A stretch of 8,953 nucleotides of DNA from Bacteroidales bacterium. GTDB taxonomy: Bacteria; Bacteroidota; Bacteroidia; Bacteroidales; UBA12077. Location: the NCBI GenBank assembly GCA_030600865.1, contig JAUVUS010000072.1:1-8953 (forward strand). Reading direction: 5' to 3'. Shown one piece after another: positions 1 through 6,632 of this stretch (its first letter is position 1; the number at the start of each line of letters is the position of its first letter). The notes under the pieces are model-generated. The model was not told where the DNA came from and did no database searches. It worked only from the letters and a program-made list of their open reading frames with translations. The position numbers and the translations under genes are program-made.

Positions 1-1
1 A

Positions 2-937
2 GTAAAAACAGATTTTAAATTTCCAAAACAAAAGAGTATTTATAAGGGTAAGGTTCGCGATGTTTATAATATCGATGATCAGTTTCTTGTTATGATTGTT
101 AGCGATCGTATTTCTGCTTTCGATGTTGTATTACCTGAAGGGATACCATACAAAGGACAAGTATTGAATCAAATTGCCGATAAATTTTTGGATGCCACAG
201 CTGATATTGTTCCAAACTGGAAAATAGCTGTTCCTGATCCTATGGTTACCATTGGTCATTTTGTTGAGACATATCCTATTGAGATGGTTGTTCGTGGATA
301 TTTAACCGGTCATGCATGGCGCGAATATAAATCCGGGAAACGTGAGATTTGTGGTGTTACAATGCCGGAGGGAATGAAAGAACATCAACGATTTACTGAA
401 CCAATTTTAACACCTACTACAAAAGCACATGAAGGTCACGATGAAGATATTTCTCGTGACGAAATAATAAAGCAAGGATTAGTTTCTGAGGAAGAATATA
501 AGAAATTGGAAGAATATACTTTGGCTTTATTTAAACGCGGAACCGAGATAGCCGAAAAAATGGGATTAATCCTTGTTGATACAAAATACGAGTTTGGTAA
601 AAAGGATGGACAAATTTACTTAATTGATGAAATTCATACTCCGGATTCGTCACGTTATTTTTATTTGGAAGGATATCAGGAGAGACAAGATAAAGACGAA
701 AATCAAAAGCAGTTATCCAAAGAATTTGTTCGCGAGTGGTTAATGGAAAACGGATTCCAGGGGAGAGAAGGTCAAAAGGTTCCTGAAATGCCTCTTGAAT
801 TTGTAAACCAGGTATCCAATCGTTATATTGAACTATTCGAAAAAATTACCGGCGATAAATTCCAAAAAGCAGAAGCAAGTGAAGTAATGGAGCGAATTGA
901 AAAGAACGTTATAGCTAAACTTAATGAATTGCTATAA
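2..937 (+). CDS. purC: Phosphoribosylaminoimidazole-succinocarboxamide synthase (SAICAR synthetase), 5'-truncated by window edge
   Basis: This cytoplasmic enzyme of de novo purine synthesis joins CAIR and aspartate, using ATP, to give SAICAR. The frame is open from base 2, so the real start lies just upstream. The first ATG in the window, at base 92, is internal, because the preceding 30 codons encode the conserved N-terminal nucleotide-binding loop YKGKVRDVY. Further family motifs are [22 protein letters not shown], the SAICAR synthase signature LVDTKYEFG (about visible residue 191) and [11 protein letters not shown] (about 209). The 311 visible residues fit the long form of PurC, as I recall it from Bacteroidota and eukaryotes, so probably only a few residues are missing. 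The gene ends 15 bases before a hairpin repeat that may act as its 3' end. No other purine gene is visible. Family and function are near certain. Confidence 0.97.
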   Translation, partial: VKTDFKFPKQKSIYKGKVRDVYNIDDQFLVMIVSDRISAFDVVLPEGIPYKGQVLNQIADKFLDATADIVPNWKIAVPDPMVTIGHFVETYPIEMVVRGYLTGHAWREYKSGKREICGVTMPEGMKEHQRFTEPILTPTTKAHEGHDEDISRDEIIKQGLVSEEEYKKLEEYTLALFKRGTEIAEKMGLILVDTKYEFGKKDGQIYLIDEIHTPDSSRYFYLEGYQERQDKDENQKQLSKEFVREWLMENGFQGREGQKVPEMPLEFVNQVSNRYIELFEKITGDKFQKAEASEVMERIEKNVIAKLNELL

Positions 938-952
938 AAATATCATAAGGTA

Positions 953-1022
953 GTCATTGCGAGTGAAACGAGGCAATCTTTAAAAAAAGATTGCTTCAGT
1001 TGTTAAACTCCTTCACAATGAC
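953..1022. repeat. Hairpin-forming intergenic repeat, left copy (GTCATTGCGAG...CAATGAC family)
   Basis: The element begins GTCATTG (953-959) and ends with the reverse complement CAATGAC (1016-1022). Inside it, GCAATCTT (973-980) pairs perfectly with AAGATTGC (987-994) around a six-base loop. The two arms differ in length: 26 bases on the left, 34 on the right. Elements of the form 'attgcgag...gaagcaatc' are, to my knowledge, common intergenic repeats in Bacteroidota. It lies between purC and the GIY-YIG gene and may also terminate purC transcription. The left arm is nearly identical, in inverted orientation, to the far arm of the repeat on the other side of the GIY-YIG gene. Confidence 0.85.
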
Positions 1023-1027
1023 TTTAT

Positions 1028-1059
1028 CTTGGGTATATTTATTTTTTTTGTTACTTTTA
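1028..1059 (+). promoter_or_regulatory. Possible promoter of the GIY-YIG gene
   Basis: CTTG at 1028-1031 is followed after 20 bases by TACTTTTA at 1052-1059, which matches the Bacteroidota -7 consensus TAnnTTTG except for the last base. It starts just past the left repeat and would give a leader of about 15 bases. The region is AT-rich, so a chance match is possible. Confidence 0.35.
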
Positions 1060-1079
1060 TTTAAGATAATGAAGCTACA

Positions 1080-1379
1080 ATGTTCAAACAAAAAGGTGGT
1101 TATATTTATATATTATCAAATAAGAACAATACAGTTCTTTATACAGGGGTAACTAATAATTTAAAACGAAGACTTGAAGAGCACTGTCTTAAATTAAATC
1201 CAAAATCATTTACTTCAAAATATAACTTAAATAAATTAGTTTATTACGAATCATTCTTCATAATTGGTGATGCTATTGCTCGAGAAAAGCAAATAAAGGC
1301 AGGTTCAAGAAAGAAAAAGGAATTGTTAATAAATAACATAAATCCGGAATGGAACGATTTATCTGAAGAGATAGAATAA
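1080..1379 (+). CDS. Small stand-alone GIY-YIG nuclease-domain protein (UPF0213/UvrC-N-like)
   Basis: The 99-residue protein is essentially one GIY-YIG domain, a fold that cuts nucleic acid with a metal ion. The 'GIY' element is Y8-I9-Y10 and the 'YIG' element is Y21-T22-G23, as in the stand-alone subfamily. R30/R31 in NNLKRRLEEH supply the conserved arginine, and E69 in AIAREKQIK is the expected metal-binding glutamate. The basic SRKKK stretch (76-80) and the NPEWNDLSEE tail are typical of the family. ATG 1080 is the only in-frame ATG after the stop at 1062. It has no clear Shine-Dalgarno sequence. The gene sits between two mirrored hairpin repeats, and its stop is 10 bases from the right one. 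The cellular role of this subfamily is poorly known; involvement with the flanking repeats is inference. Key residues appear intact, so it is probably active. Confidence 0.93.
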   Translation: MFKQKGGYIYILSNKNNTVLYTGVTNNLKRRLEEHCLKLNPKSFTSKYNLNKLVYYESFFIIGDAIAREKQIKAGSRKKKELLINNINPEWNDLSEEIE

Positions 1380-1389
1380 AAAAAATATA

Positions 1390-1451
1390 GTCGTTGCGAA
1401 CGGAGTGAAGTAATCGTTTAGTTGAGATTGCTTCGTTTCGCTCGCAATGAC
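1390..1451. repeat. Hairpin-forming intergenic repeat, right copy, between convergent genes
   Basis: Arms of 26 bases (1390-1415 and 1426-1451) surround a 10-base loop. Twenty of 26 positions are Watson-Crick pairs. Of the six others, five are G-T/T-G wobbles when read as + strand RNA and one is A-C. The element begins GTCGTTGCGA and ends TCGCAATGAC. It separates the stop of the GIY-YIG gene from that of the convergent TonB-receptor gene by about ten bases on each side, so it is well placed as a bidirectional terminator. There is no long T tract next to it. Confidence 0.85.
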
Positions 1452-1460
1452 ATTCTCAAT

Positions 1461-3590
1461 TTAAAACATAATACTCACTCCAAAATAAATTGTACGTTGA
1501 GAATATAGTTCGTTAAAGCTGCTTGTGTAATCTTCATTATAATTAATACTCATAACATTATCAGAATTTAGCAGATTGCTGATATTAGCATATAAAACCA
1601 AGGCTAAATCAGAATTTACAACCCAATATTTTGAAATTGACAAATCAATTTTATAATAATCGGGTAGTCTTTTCGCATTATTCCAGTTACTGTATGAAGG
1701 ATAATATGTTGTAGTTTCATCATCAAAATAACTTCCGTTAATCGGTAAATAGTAACTTCCTTGTCTAAAAATATAGATGGTACTTATTTCAAGAAAGTTT
1801 TTCAGCTTATACTTTAGAACACTTCTTATAAAATAATTCAAATCATATTTTGAAGGATATTTTTCTGTGCCATCATTTATTTCAACATCAATTGTTGTAA
1901 ATGAAAACTGAAACTCAAAAGGCTTAATATTTATTTTTGTATAGAACTCTCCACCAATTATCTTATCATTATAATTAGCATGATCCACATTTTTTGTAAA
2001 AACAGAAGTTTGTATCTCGAAATTATCGACCGTAAATTGATAATCCAGACTATATTGGTCACTTTCGAAATGTGTTATTTCATATTGTTCTGCATTTGGC
2101 ATTGATAATCGATTGTAATGACCTGCCGATAAAATAAAGTTGTGTTTACTGTTAATTTTATAATTTAAATTTCCCTGGTAGCTCCAATAATTCGGAGTAT
2201 GATTTATAACAATATTTTTTCTAACTCCTGTACCCAATATCAAGTTATTTGTAATATTAAATTTTGTGTAAATAAATAGTTCAGGTAAATAATATTCCTG
2301 ATTGGAGTTAAAAGAAATAGTTGGATGATGCATATCCTGGGCGTAATCGTAATAAGGTTTTGTCCCTTTTGAATCGCTGATTCTATAATCGAAAGAACCA
2401 CCTGTTTTTATACTCCATTTTTTAAAAAAGTGTTGATACGCTGATGATAAGTATACATCTTGTTTATTAATTCCAATATCTGTTATACTGTATTTATAAT
2501 TTTCTTCACTAATATTATAGCCTGCGTTTACTGTGATTTCACCTTTATCTTGCTGTGAAATGAAATTAGCAATTGTGAAGTTCCTTTTCTTACCCATGTC
2601 AAAAATGCCCGTATAACTTGGAACTCTGGTATTAAACTTATAACCTTCCATGTTGCTATAATTGAATAGCTTAAATCGTAATTTGTGATTTAAATTATGG
2701 ATAATGTGAAATCCCAGGTCGAACGAATTGAAATTTTCCAAATCGCGCATAGCATCCTGATTTAATCCGGTAAAAATTTGTGAGGGTTGATAATTCCCAA
2801 ATGCAATTAGAGATGTTTTATTATTTAGTTTCCTTGATGTAAAAGTTCCAAAATTAGCAAGTGAAATAGCGAGAGTATTTGAAGTGCCTGTTGGTATTTG
2901 ATTATTTGTCTGTAAACTTACTAATCCTGATGCCGTATTTCCATATTCAAGTGGAGGATTTCCTGCAAATACATGCATTCGTTCAATAATATCGGTATTA
3001 AAAATACTAAAAGTGCCAATACCATTAAGTTGCGAAAAGCGAATTGCATCATATATAGGAACATCATTCAGGTAGATTCCTGTTTCGTCGGGACGACTTC
3101 CTCGTAAGCTAATACTTGCTGATTCGTCTGTAGTAGTAGATGCGGGCATTGCATTTATTGCTAAAAGAGGATCGGCTTTTGCAGCAGGATTCAAATAAAT
3201 ATCCATCTGTTTCATCTGTTTTACTGTGAACTCTTCAGCAATAATTCTTCGGGCCGTTACAACTGATTCTGCCAGTAATTCTGCAAAAGGCTCAAGTTTT
3301 ACTGTAATAGAACTACTAACGGAATTTACAGGGATAAAAGAATCCCTGTATCCGATATAACTTATAATTAAAGTGTCATTATTAATAGACTTATTGATTT
3401 TTAATTGAAAAGTACCATTCTCATTAGTTGTTGCTCCTATGCTCCAATCGCTTTGTAAAAATATGTTCGCTCCCGGTAAAACTTCATTATTTTGAGCATC
3501 AATTACTCTACCTTCAATCTGAATGGTTTGAGTATATGCATTTACCAACGAAATAAAAAGTATTATTATGATTATTAGATGTCTTTTCAT
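1461..3590 (-). CDS. TonB-dependent outer-membrane receptor with N-terminal carboxypeptidase-regulatory-like domain
   Basis: This is an outer-membrane beta-barrel for energised import through TonB-ExbBD. The signal peptide is residues 1 to about 20 (very isoleucine-rich, cut near NAYTQ). A CarboxypepD_reg-like beta-sandwich follows at 24-100 (GRVIDAQNNEVLPGANIFL, then NENGTFQL and ISYIGYRD). Next come a TonB-box-like AESVVTA (107-113) and a plug domain at roughly 124-230 with the hallmark LRGSRPDETGIYLNDVPIYD. About 480 residues of barrel rich in alternating aromatic strands complete the protein. It ends in a C-terminal phenylalanine (FGVSIMF), the usual barrel-insertion signal. At 709 residues it is shorter than SusC-type receptors, and no SusD partner is present, so a glycan-utilisation role is unlikely. 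It starts 14 bases after the TPR gene and is almost certainly co-transcribed with it. The substrate cannot be read from the sequence. The family call is very secure. Confidence 0.95.
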   Translation of the reverse strand: MKRHLIIIIILFISLVNAYTQTIQIEGRVIDAQNNEVLPGANIFLQSDWSIGATTNENGTFQLKINKSINNDTLIISYIGYRDSFIPVNSVSSSITVKLEPFAELLAESVVTARRIIAEEFTVKQMKQMDIYLNPAAKADPLLAINAMPASTTTDESASISLRGSRPDETGIYLNDVPIYDAIRFSQLNGIGTFSIFNTDIIERMHVFAGNPPLEYGNTASGLVSLQTNNQIPTGTSNTLAISLANFGTFTSRKLNNKTSLIAFGNYQPSQIFTGLNQDAMRDLENFNSFDLGFHIIHNLNHKLRFKLFNYSNMEGYKFNTRVPSYTGIFDMGKKRNFTIANFISQQDKGEITVNAGYNISEENYKYSITDIGINKQDVYLSSAYQHFFKKWSIKTGGSFDYRISDSKGTKPYYDYAQDMHHPTISFNSNQEYYLPELFIYTKFNITNNLILGTGVRKNIVINHTPNYWSYQGNLNYKINSKHNFILSAGHYNRLSMPNAEQYEITHFESDQYSLDYQFTVDNFEIQTSVFTKNVDHANYNDKIIGGEFYTKINIKPFEFQFSFTTIDVEINDGTEKYPSKYDLNYFIRSVLKYKLKNFLEISTIYIFRQGSYYLPINGSYFDDETTTYYPSYSNWNNAKRLPDYYKIDLSISKYWVVNSDLALVLYANISNLLNSDNVMSINYNEDYTSSFNELYSQRTIYFGVSIMF

Positions 3591-3604
3591 TTTAAATTTT
3601 AAAA

Positions 3605-4354
3605 TTATGATTCAATAAGATTAGGTAATAGTTGATTTTTGATCCAGGTAAATTCAGGTTCAACTTTTAGTGCTTTTTCGTAGGTTGCTTTAGCTTTTTC
3701 GATTTGACCTGTTTTCTCATAAGCAACACCTAACCACGCTAAAGCATCAAGATACATCCAGTCTTTTGTTTGATTGTTTTTTTCAAAAAGACTGATGGTG
3801 AATTCGTAACTTTTTATTGCTTCCTGAATATCGCCACCCCACATTTTGGGTGTAAAATATTTAGAATTTGCATGTTGCCTCCATGCAGCAGCATTTAATG
3901 AGTCAAGAGATATTGCTTTCCCAATATGGATTTCGCTTTGTGAACCAAGTGTCATACCTTTCATTGGACTAAAGCCCATCTGAACACTCATTATTCCTGC
4001 TGTTATTGCATGCAAATCAGATGATCCGGGATTTTCTTTTAAAAGTAATTCTATCTGTTCAAGAGTTTTATCCAAATGTTTTTCATATGTTTCTTCGTCC
4101 TTATTGGATAAACAAGAATAAAGCAATCCGTATTTAAGCTTAATTGCTTCAATTTTGTTTTTAGGAGTAGAGTTGTTATCTGATAAAATAAAATCAGCTT
4201 CTTTAGCCAATTGTTTCCACATAAATACGCTAGAGTTAATATAGGCTATGTAGGCTTTTTCTTCAAGTTGAGCAATTTTTTCGTTTTGTGCTTTTACACT
4301 TATACAGCTTAATGTTATAATGCTGATAATTAAAAATTTTGTCATTGTTTTCAT
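3605..4354 (-). CDS. Secreted tetratricopeptide-repeat protein paired with the TonB receptor
   Basis: The 249-residue protein has a cleavable signal peptide (residues 1-22, hydrophobic FLIISIITLSCIS, likely cut after VKA), so it should work in the periplasm or at the envelope. Cys17 does not sit in a convincing lipobox. The body is all alpha-helical. The clearest TPR unit is near 202-235 (ALAWLGVAYEKTGQIEKAKATYEKALKVEP), preceded by a degenerate one around 156-192 that contains a GGDIQEAIKSYE motif. TPR proteins bind other proteins; the partner could be the receptor encoded next. ATG 4354 was chosen. M4 is an alternative that would leave the signal peptide intact. No Shine-Dalgarno sequence is seen, only an A-rich leader. 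It is the first gene of the two-gene TPR/receptor unit, downstream of a promoter carrying the shared 27-bp motif. The exact function is unknown. Confidence 0.87.
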   Translation of the reverse strand: MKTMTKFLIISIITLSCISVKAQNEKIAQLEEKAYIAYINSSVFMWKQLAKEADFILSDNNSTPKNKIEAIKLKYGLLYSCLSNKDEETYEKHLDKTLEQIELLLKENPGSSDLHAITAGIMSVQMGFSPMKGMTLGSQSEIHIGKAISLDSLNAAAWRQHANSKYFTPKMWGGDIQEAIKSYEFTISLFEKNNQTKDWMYLDALAWLGVAYEKTGQIEKAKATYEKALKVEPEFTWIKNQLLPNLIES

Positions 4355-4464
4355 GATGTTTTAGTTTTTTATATTTATACTGACGCTTACTTATAAATTT
4401 ATTGCATTTTCAAGTCAAAAATATTTCGAATGCTTATTATTTAATTGACATATCTTGCTAAATA

Positions 4465-4496
4465 CTATTATAAACAAGTTTATAAAATAAACCAAG
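4465..4496 (-). promoter_or_regulatory. Promoter with embedded palindromic operator, copy B (TPR/TonB-receptor operon)
   Basis: On the minus strand, CTTG (4496-4493) is followed after 20 bases by TATAATAG (4472-4465), a weak match to TAnnTTTG. The 16-bp inverted repeat TATAAAC-AA-GTTTATA (+ strand 4469-4484) lies between and over these elements. A third half-site, ATAAACC, follows on the + strand at 4487-4493. The motif is 25 of 27 identical to copy A and has the same phase relative to the promoter elements. This would give a leader of about 105 bases before the TPR gene. A second -7-like TATTTTTG (4423-4416) lies nearer the gene, but lacks a convincing -33 partner. Confidence 0.6.
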
Positions 4497-4508
4497 ATGT
4501 TAAAAAAA

Positions 4509-4793
4509 TTATAGTTTTAAATATTCCTTTAAATCCTTAACATATTTCTCAAATGCTTCAACACCTTTTTTAGTTATGTTACAGGTAGTTTGTGGTATTT
4601 TACCTTTAAATCCTTTTTTAACAAATATATACCCGGCATCTTCAAGTTTAGTAATTTGAACACTTAAATTACCTGAAGTAGCTTCAGTTTGCTCTTTTAA
4701 GTATGTGAATTCGGCTTTCTCAACCGAAATTAAAAGAGACATAATTGCTAATCGCAATTCGGAATGTAATAAAGGATCTAATTTTTTAAGCAT
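4509..4793 (-). CDS. Winged-helix transcriptional regulator (HTH_34-like, MarR/ArsR fold)
   Basis: This 94-residue protein is one winged helix-turn-helix domain and probably binds DNA as a dimer. The helical start DPLLHSELRLAIMSLLI (6-22) is followed by the turn helix EFTYLKEQT (28-36). The recognition helix is SGNLSVQITKLEDAGY (40-55), where NLSVQI..LE is the family hallmark. The wing spans about 56-74 (VKKGFKGKIPQTTCNIT), and the final helix GVEAFEKYVKDLKEYL probably serves dimerisation. Only one cysteine is present, so metal sensing of the ArsR kind is unlikely. Its start overlaps the 3' end of the six-TM gene by 8 nt, suggesting translational coupling. The stop lies 13 bases from motif copy B. 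I infer that it binds the palindromes at both promoters, hence autoregulation plus control of the TPR/receptor genes. Confidence 0.92.
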   Translation of the reverse strand: MLKKLDPLLHSELRLAIMSLLISVEKAEFTYLKEQTEATSGNLSVQITKLEDAGYIFVKKGFKGKIPQTTCNITKKGVEAFEKYVKDLKEYLKL

Positions 4794-5370
4794 TGTTTTT
4801 GTTTTGTGATTTTAATAAATATCCCGGAACTAAATATCCAAAAATAATTACTAATGGAGAAACAAATTCAACATAATCTCCGGGTATAAGATATAAACAT
4901 AAAACTCCAATCCAAAAAATTATTCCACCCCATATTAAAGGTTTGAATTTTATAACTATCCCTGTAAGGAATGTTGCGTTTCCTGCTAAAAGAAATATTA
5001 CAGGTGCTACATTATAATTGAATTCCTTAATAAAAACAATTACAATAACATAACTAACAAAAAACGCGATCCAAATCATGAAGTTTACACGGCCAAGATG
5101 TGTAGAAACGCGAGTTTTTTTACCATGACGCATACCATAAATTATATTGGCAATTACTCCCGGAATTACAATTAACCAGATTAAATAAGGTTTTGCCAAA
5201 TCTGTAAATCTTTCAAGGATTATTTGTCCTGTACAACCAGTTAATATAATCCAGCCCCAAAGTAAAAAATAGAAGCTACTATCATGAAGATTTCCTTTAG
5301 TACGTTGAATCATTCTTTCAATAATCTGAAGACTTTCTTCAGGATTTAATACTTTTTCATTTGTTTCCAT
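4786..5370 (-). CDS. Six-transmembrane protein coupled to the winged-helix regulator, function unknown
   Basis: The 194-residue inner-membrane protein has a charged, helical N-terminal stretch of about 30 residues (EESLQIIERMIQRTKGNLHD). Six hydrophobic segments follow at about 32-51, 62-80, 96-114, 120-141, 144-162 and 167-186, then a short basic tail. I see no catalytic motif or transporter signature. The basic loop RHGKKTRVSTHLGR (81-94) between segments 2 and 3 should be cytoplasmic. It is the first gene of the operon; its last 8 bases overlap the start of the regulator gene. By context it could sense a membrane or small-molecule signal and pass it to the regulator, or hold the regulator at the membrane; that is inference. 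I recall similar membrane protein/wHTH pairs in Bacteroidota but cannot name a characterised one. Confidence 0.85.
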   Translation of the reverse strand: METNEKVLNPEESLQIIERMIQRTKGNLHDSSFYFLLWGWIILTGCTGQIILERFTDLAKPYLIWLIVIPGVIANIIYGMRHGKKTRVSTHLGRVNFMIWIAFFVSYVIVIVFIKEFNYNVAPVIFLLAGNATFLTGIVIKFKPLIWGGIIFWIGVLCLYLIPGDYVEFVSPLVIIFGYLVPGYLLKSQNKNNA

Positions 5371-5397
5371 AATTGTATTTTGAAATTAAACATATTG

Positions 5398-5429
5398 CAA
5401 ATATAAACTAGTTTATAATATAAACCAAA
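5398..5429 (-). promoter_or_regulatory. Promoter with embedded palindromic operator, copy A (six-TM/regulator operon)
   Basis: On the minus strand, TTTG (5429-5426) is followed after exactly 20 bases by TATATTTG (5405-5398), a perfect Bacteroidota -33/-7 pair. The perfect 16-bp palindrome TATAAACTAGTTTATA (5402-5417) fills the 3' half of the spacer and overlaps the -7 element. A third half-site, ATAAACC (+ strand 5420-5426), abuts the -33 element. From the gene's viewpoint the half-sites run GTTTAT, ATAAAC, GTTTAT. A protein bound here should block RNA polymerase, so repression is the likely mode. The leader would be about 20 bases. Confidence 0.75.
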
Positions 5430-5494
5430 TTTATTATAATCTTTTTAATTGAATGGAATTTATTGAGGCTTTGTTTAAGTATTCCTGTTGAGTT

Positions 5495-5518
5495 GTCATT
5501 CCCGCGGAGGTGGGAATC
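5495..5518. repeat. Short palindromic repeat of the 'GTCATTCCCGC...GGGAATCT' type
   Basis: ATTCCCGC (5498-5505) pairs with GGTGGGAAT (ending 5517) through seven Watson-Crick pairs and one G-T, with a four-base loop. It is preceded by GTC and followed by CT. This is a second intergenic repeat family that I recall as widespread in bacterial genomes. It differs in core sequence from the pair around the GIY-YIG gene but shares the GTCATT edge. It lies between the divergent promoters of the six-TM operon and the PfkB gene. Confidence 0.7.
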
Positions 5519-5540
5519 TAAATGATTTTGTTTTAATTGA

Positions 5541-5575
5541 ATTGCAAGGCTTTTTAAATAATCTTTTTACTTTTG
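5541..5575 (+). promoter_or_regulatory. Likely promoter of the PfkB kinase gene
   Basis: TACTTTTG at 5568-5575 is a perfect TAnnTTTG -7 element. The best -33 candidate is ATTG at 5541-5544, 23 bases upstream, which is at the long end of the accepted spacing. The leader would be roughly 25 bases, A-rich, with no Shine-Dalgarno sequence. Confidence 0.5.
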
Positions 5576-5606
5576 TAACTGGTTTAAAAATAAAAAAATA
5601 AAAATA

Positions 5607-6572
5607 ATGGATAAAGTACTTGGTATTGGGAATGCTCTGGTTGATATAATGACTCAGTTACCTGATGATTCAACCTTAGAGAAGTTTTCGTTGAAAAAAG
5701 GTAGCATGCAACTTTCTGATAGAGATTTTGCCGATGAAATTAATATTGCAACCTCAGATTTTAAAAAATCTCAATCATCCGGAGGATCGGCTGCGAATAC
5801 TATACATGGATTGGCAAGCCTTGGTGCTGCAACCGGATATATTGGAAAAGTTGGTGAAGATGAATTTGGTGAGTTTTTTAGTAATGATATGAAAGCAAAC
5901 GGCATTCAGCCATTTATGTTGAAAAGTGCAACAGATACAGGAAGAGCAATTGCTTTAGTAACATCTGACTCGGAACGTACATTTGCAACTTTTTTAGGTG
6001 CTGCAGTTGAATTATCCGATACAGATTTAAATGCCGATCAATTTAAAGATTATAAATATTTACACATTGAAGGTTATTTGGTGCAAAATCATAATCTAAT
6101 GCTTAAAGCTGCTGAACTGGCTAAAGCTAATGATATGAAAATATCGATTGATATGGCTAGCTTCAATGTGGTTGAGGATAATCTTGATTTCCTGAAAGAT
6201 TATGTAAAAGATTATGTAGATATTATTTTTGCTAATGAAGAAGAATCAAAAGCATTTACCGGGAAAGAACCAGAAGATTCTTTAAATGAATTAGCAGAAC
6301 AATGTGAGATTGCAATTGTAAAAATTGGAAGTAAAGGTTCGTTGGTAAAAAGTAAGGGGAAGGTTTACAGAATCGATCCTATAAAAGTAAAACCCGTTGA
6401 TACAACAGGTGCCGGTGATTTATTCGCTTCCGGATTTCTCTATGGCCTGACAAATAAAATGCCTCTGGATAAATGTGGTAAAATTGGTTCTTTGTGTGCC
6501 GGTAAAGTAATTGAAGTTATTGGCTCAAAAATGGAACCGAAAACCTGGGAAGAAATAAAGACCAGTATTTAA
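5607..6572 (+). CDS. PfkB-family carbohydrate/nucleoside kinase (adenosine kinase-like)
   Basis: This cytoplasmic ribokinase-fold enzyme moves a phosphate from ATP to a sugar or nucleoside hydroxyl. The N-terminal strand VLGIGNALVDIM and the substrate-side glycine motif GGSAANTI (residues 59-66) are typical. GKVGEDEFGEFF follows. The second PfkB signature DTTGAGDLFASGFLYGL starts at residue 265, with the anion hole GAGD and catalytic base D271. The 321-residue length is usual. The opening motif and the lid sequence with SERTFATFLGAA resemble the bacterial adenosine kinase-like branch more than ribokinase or phosphofructokinase, but substrate cannot be settled here. The gene stands alone on the + strand, has its own promoter, and is followed by a terminator, so it is probably monocistronic. 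ATG 5607 starts at the conserved first strand. Confidence 0.93.
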   Translation: MDKVLGIGNALVDIMTQLPDDSTLEKFSLKKGSMQLSDRDFADEINIATSDFKKSQSSGGSAANTIHGLASLGAATGYIGKVGEDEFGEFFSNDMKANGIQPFMLKSATDTGRAIALVTSDSERTFATFLGAAVELSDTDLNADQFKDYKYLHIEGYLVQNHNLMLKAAELAKANDMKISIDMASFNVVEDNLDFLKDYVKDYVDIIFANEEESKAFTGKEPEDSLNELAEQCEIAIVKIGSKGSLVKSKGKVYRIDPIKVKPVDTTGAGDLFASGFLYGLTNKMPLDKCGKIGSLCAGKVIEVIGSKMEPKTWEEIKTSI

Positions 6573-6590
6573 AAATACTGTAAAAAAAGA

Positions 6591-6632
6591 AAAGGGTAGT
6601 TGTTAAGCAATTACTCTTTTTTTATTTTTTAC
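6591..6632 (+). terminator. Rho-independent terminator after the PfkB gene
   Basis: A 12-pair stem, AAAGGGTAGTTG (6591-6602) with CAATTACTCTTT (6608-6619), includes two G-T pairs and closes a five-base loop. A run of T broken by one A follows. It begins 19 bases after the kinase stop codon. An extra perfect 8-bp hairpin, CAGTATTT/AAATACTG (6563-6580), spans the stop codon itself. Confidence 0.8.

Larger units (their letters stand above)
953..1451. mobile_element. Putative GIY-YIG/palindrome unit with 27-bp terminal inverted repeats
   Basis: A 499-bp segment holds one GIY-YIG gene between two hairpin repeats set in mirror orientation. The outermost 27 bases on the left (953-979) match the reverse complement of the outermost 27 on the right (1425-1451) at 25 positions; the two differences are both transitions. 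The inner arms are far less alike. Terminal inverted repeats around a single nuclease-domain gene are what is seen. That it moves as a unit is inference. I see no target-site duplication: the left flank ends in GGTA and the right flank begins ATTC. The alternative is two independent insertions of a common repeat family on either side of an ordinary gene. Confidence 0.4.

Noticed and set aside
92..937. ATG at 92 as the start of purC
   Set aside because: The frame is open upstream to base 2 and encodes the conserved YKGKVRDVY loop, so this ATG is internal and the gene begins outside the window.
953..1451. CRISPR array or tRNA/rRNA gene in the repeat-bearing region
   Set aside because: Only two mirrored repeats flank a coding gene, with no regular direct repeats or spacers, and no cloverleaf or rRNA sequence was seen here or elsewhere in the window.
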